From Clostridiaceae bacterium (GTDB lineage: Bacteria; Bacillota_I; Bacilli_A; Erysipelotrichales; Coprobacillaceae): a stretch of DNA of 64,000 bases. This document shows positions 61,717 to 64,000 of the stretch, piece by piece (position 1 is the stretch's first letter; each line of letters opens with the position of its first letter). The notes under the pieces were generated by a model. The model had not been told where the DNA came from. It did no database searches and saw only the letters and a list, made by a program, of their open reading frames with translations. Position numbers and translations under genes: made by a program. The stretch spans positions 186,001-250,000 of the forward strand of contig CABJAS010000007.1 of NCBI GenBank assembly GCA_902363625.1, in the 5' to 3' direction.

Positions 61717-61745
61717 TTGCATTTTATGAATAGGTGTAGTATAGT
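61717..61745 (+). promoter_or_regulatory. promoter of the cold-shock gene
   Basis: TTGCAT (61717-61722), 17-base spacer, TATAGT (61740-61745), giving a leader of about 45 bases. Confidence 0.6.
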
Positions 61746-61796
61746 TTAATTGTCGGAAGACATTAGATTATTGAAAGGTTTAAGGTATTATTGAAA

Positions 61797-62000
61797 ATGG
61801 CAACAGGAAAAGTTAAAATGTTTAACAAAGAAAAGGGATTTGGATTCATTATCATGGATGGTGGAGACAAAGATGTATTTTTCCATTATTCTCAAATCGT
61901 ACAAGATGGATTTAAAACTGTAGACGAAGGTCAAGAAGTTGAATTCGAACTTGTTGAGGGAGATAAAGGATTACAAGCTCGCAACGTAGTTAAATTATAA
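61797..62000 (+). CDS. cold-shock protein (CspA family)
   Basis: A 67-residue single-stranded nucleic-acid-binding protein of OB fold: [15 protein letters not shown] (RNP1 KGFGFI), then DVFFHYSQI (RNP2 VFFHY), full family length. It keeps translation and transcription going at low temperature. The ATG at 61797 is preferred to TTG at 61791. Monocistronic with a strong terminator. Confidence 0.96.
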   Translation: MATGKVKMFNKEKGFGFIIMDGGDKDVFFHYSQIVQDGFKTVDEGQEVEFELVEGDKGLQARNVVKL

Positions 62001-62012
62001 TTAACGAAAAGA

Positions 62013-62043
62013 AGGGTGTAAGAGAAATCTTACATCTTTTTTT
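62013..62043 (+). terminator. terminator of the cold-shock gene
   Basis: GGTGTAAGA-GAAA-TCTTACATC and T7. Confidence 0.85.
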
Positions 62044-62109
62044 GTTTGTTTTCATTTTTTTTCGTCTTTTTTAACATTGTATCGTTATATAGAGTGAAGG
62101 AGGTTATCA

Positions 62110-62643
62110 ATGAGTTCTAAAATAATAAAACGACTTACTCAAAAAGAGGATCATACATTAGATTCAATGATCCGTGACTGTTATCCTAAAATATATGGAT
62201 ATGTGTATCGCCGTGTCATGGATGAAGCTTTAGCTAAGGATTTGACTCAGGAAACTTTCTATCATTTTTTTGAACATCTTCATCAATATCAGGATCAAGG
62301 AAAGCTATTGAATTATTTATATAGAATTGCTCAGCATCTTCTCTATGATTATTTCAAATCAAAAAAAGCAGTGCCAAGTGAATTAGATGAGTCATTAATC
62401 AGTGATCCTGCTTATGACACCCAAGCTATTCTAAAACGTCAGGAAGAAGGCATTATTTTAAGAAAATGGATTGAGCAGCTGCCTCTTCATCTGCAAGATA
62501 TCGTCTATCTGCGTTATTATGAGAAAATGAAGTTTAAAGATATTTCAAAAATTACCGGGATTCATATCTCGACACTGAAGTCACAAGCAAAATTGGCTGT
62601 AGAATTGTTAGAAAAAATGGCTAAAAAGGAGGGCTGGAAATGA
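62110..62643 (+). CDS. ECF-type RNA polymerase sigma factor
   Basis: A 177-residue sigma-70 family protein of the ECF class: region 2 (YPKIYGYVYRRVMDEALAKD LTQETF) and region 4 (LPLHLQDIVYLRYYEKMKFK, then a helix-turn-helix with ISKITGIHISTLKSQ). It overlaps the next gene by ATGA. The two following genes encode membrane proteins, the first perhaps the anti-sigma element. GAAGGAGG precedes the ATG. Confidence 0.9.
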   Translation: MSSKIIKRLTQKEDHTLDSMIRDCYPKIYGYVYRRVMDEALAKDLTQETFYHFFEHLHQYQDQGKLLNYLYRIAQHLLYDYFKSKKAVPSELDESLISDPAYDTQAILKRQEEGIILRKWIEQLPLHLQDIVYLRYYEKMKFKDISKITGIHISTLKSQAKLAVELLEKMAKKEGWK

Positions 62644-63374
62644 AAAAAACAAAGATAATGTTAGAAAAAATTGAAATTCCCCCAATCTCAGAGACTGACT
62701 TAATAGAGACTATTGAGCACTCCAGACAAATCTTAAACAACATTCAAGTAGTAAAAAAGGAAAGAAATATAGGAGAGGTTATCAAACGTGTAATCTTTTT
62801 ATATGGTTGGAAAAGTATCTGTTTACAAGGCTTTTTATCTCTTTTGATTCTTATATTAGGTTGGATTATGATGCCGAGTGCTGCCAGAATGTTTTCAATG
62901 GCATTGCTATGGATGGGGGGCATCATGATGTCAATTGCGGTATCAGCAGAACTGATTCGTTCTGATATTTACCAAATGTCAGAATTGGAAAGAACATGCG
63001 AATATTCCCCTCAGCGCTTACTGATCTGGAAGATGGGATTATTAAGTTTTATTTCCCTTGCCGGACTGATTTTAGTAGCTTGGATGATGGCAAGTAAAAC
63101 GAACATAAACTTTTATACCTTGCTTTGCGGCGGGTGCATTCCCTTTTTTGTATTAACCGGTTTAATCCTACAGCTGCGTTATCATGAAAATCTATTAGCT
63201 AATTTTATTTTGCTTTATATCTCTACGATTGGTGTGCTGATAGCGGTTGAAATAAATTATTCAAATCAGATTCTGCATTTTTTAGATTCTTTTGGCATTA
63301 TCCTGTTAGTGATTTCTTTTATTTATTGTTTTATGAGTTCACTAAATGCGAATAAATGGAGGTATGGAAAATGA
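62640..63374 (+). CDS. membrane protein, possible anti-sigma or ABC partner
   Basis: A 244-residue protein with a soluble N-terminus of about 50 residues and six hydrophobic segments. The N-terminal part (EIPPISETDLIETIEHSRQ) could bind the sigma factor encoded just upstream, with which it overlaps by ATGA. It overlaps the next gene in the same way. No zinc-type anti-sigma motif (HxxxCxxC) is present, so the role is uncertain. Confidence 0.5.
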   Translation: MKKTKIMLEKIEIPPISETDLIETIEHSRQILNNIQVVKKERNIGEVIKRVIFLYGWKSICLQGFLSLLILILGWIMMPSAARMFSMALLWMGGIMMSIAVSAELIRSDIYQMSELERTCEYSPQRLLIWKMGLLSFISLAGLILVAWMMASKTNINFYTLLCGGCIPFFVLTGLILQLRYHENLLANFILLYISTIGVLIAVEINYSNQILHFLDSFGIILLVISFIYCFMSSLNANKWRYGK

Positions 63375-64000
63375 AAAATCTAATAAGGGGAGAACTGAAA
63401 AAGTTTTTACACCCGCTGTCTCATCGTATTATTATTGTATTTTTACTGATTCTGCCGATCCTTCTGCTTTTGGTATTTCAGTATAGTGATCAGCACAGTA
63501 AAGTGCTTTTTGATGGAAAATGGGTGTCTTTAGCTGAAGGAAAGCAGTCCGCTGATGAAATCCGAAAGGATTTAGCCGGAACAATCGATGAAAGCTGGCT
63601 ATCAAAGGCAGAAACAATGCTTAATGACGCCGCAGAAAGCGATTTAACGCAAATGGATATGAAATATCAAGCTATATCTAATGCGTACTGGCTGGGAGAA
63701 TATACCTATAATAATTTTGAAGCAAATAAACACAACATTACAACTCCGGATATCATAAAAGCTGATTTAGAAAAAAATTTACCGGTCTATGGACCCTATG
63801 AAGGATGGCTCATGCGTATGGAAGCTTTTAAATACTGTGCGATAATATATATCATCAGCTGTTTATATTTGTTTAGTGATTTATTTAATCAAGAAGATGC
63901 TGTCGGAATCATGGATATGCTGAAAAGCTCACGGATGGGCAGGAAACCATTAGCCATGGCTAAAATCACTGTTGCAGTGACGATGGGACTGGCAGTCGGA
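63371..64000 (+). CDS. ABC-2 type permease-like membrane protein (3' end outside window)
   Basis: An open frame from ATG 63371 to the right edge, 210 residues seen. It begins MKNLIRGELKKFLHPLSHRI, a typical ABC-2 permease opening, with a first membrane segment at about residues 18-37. A long extracellular stretch (about 40-155) follows, then two membrane segments around ALFKYCAIIYIISCLYLFSD-like sequence near 160 and the last residues. Part of the sigma operon; an ATPase gene would be expected further right. Confidence 0.65.
   Translation, partial: MKNLIRGELKKFLHPLSHRIIIVFLLILPILLLLVFQYSDQHSKVLFDGKWVSLAEGKQSADEIRKDLAGTIDESWLSKAETMLNDAAESDLTQMDMKYQAISNAYWLGEYTYNNFEANKHNITTPDIIKADLEKNLPVYGPYEGWLMRMEAFKYCAIIYIISCLYLFSDLFNQEDAVGIMDMLKSSRMGRKPLAMAKITVAVTMGLAVG

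Overview
The window is a low-GC, densely packed chromosomal segment of a Bacillota (Firmicutes) bacterium. AGGAGG-type ribosome binding sites, ATGA/TAATG gene overlaps, U-tailed hairpin terminators, Bce-type antibiotic-sensing modules, a CotF-like protein and meso-diaminopimelate dehydrogenase together suggest an endospore-forming gut relative of the Erysipelotrichia. That placement is inference from gene content only.

Layout. 1-4,450: cell-wall and core genes (diaminopimelate dehydrogenase, MgtC, a CofE-like ligase paired with a shortened GMP synthase). 4,450-10,950: a very AT-rich accessory island full of decay, holding a broken large gene, a frameshifted IS110 element, integrase remnants, orphan hypothetical genes and an HNH nuclease gene. 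11,035-13,689: a vanHAX glycopeptide-resistance operon (VanH, VanA-type D-Ala-D-Lac ligase, VanX) with every expected catalytic residue but no adjacent vanR/vanS. 14,099-21,409: two antibiotic-type ABC modules, a YtrA-like GntR/ABC set and a complete BceRS-BceAB set, separated by a DUF2798 gene with a structured leader. 21,466-31,000: HAD/ROK pair, a methyltransferase with a candidate attenuator leader, membrane proteins, ZIP transporter, aspartokinase and a monofunctional transglycosylase. 31,029-49,623: gltX with two tRNA genes, a P-type calcium ATPase, small housekeeping enzymes, a PopT-like lipid carrier transporter, alpha-galactosidase and an AraC regulator. 49,670-55,167: a minus-strand accessory block with a TPR protein preceded by two paralogous tiny secreted peptides, plus unknown membrane and secreted proteins. 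55,930-64,000: a second two-component system, tag, rarA, an SDR enzyme, a cold-shock protein and an ECF sigma operon running off the right edge.

How the genes work together. A recurring theme is the cell envelope: precursor remodelling (vanHAX), peptide-antibiotic sensing and detoxification (Bce), glycan polymerisation (transglycosylase), lipid-carrier recycling (PopT-like), a VanZ-like protein and DAP synthesis. A shared inverted repeat (TTAC-N6/7-GTAAG) lies upstream of bceRS, bceAB and the transglycosylase gene and may join them in one regulon.

The best candidates for something undescribed are the TPR/two-peptide cassette at 50.5-52.0 kb, which looks like a receptor with its signal peptides; the GMP synthase whose glutaminase half has lost its catalytic centre; the orphan vanHAX operon behind a terminator; and two structured leaders at 16.1-16.3 kb and 23.4-23.7 kb. 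Coding calls are mostly secure at family level. Regulatory calls come from reading the sequence by eye and are less certain.
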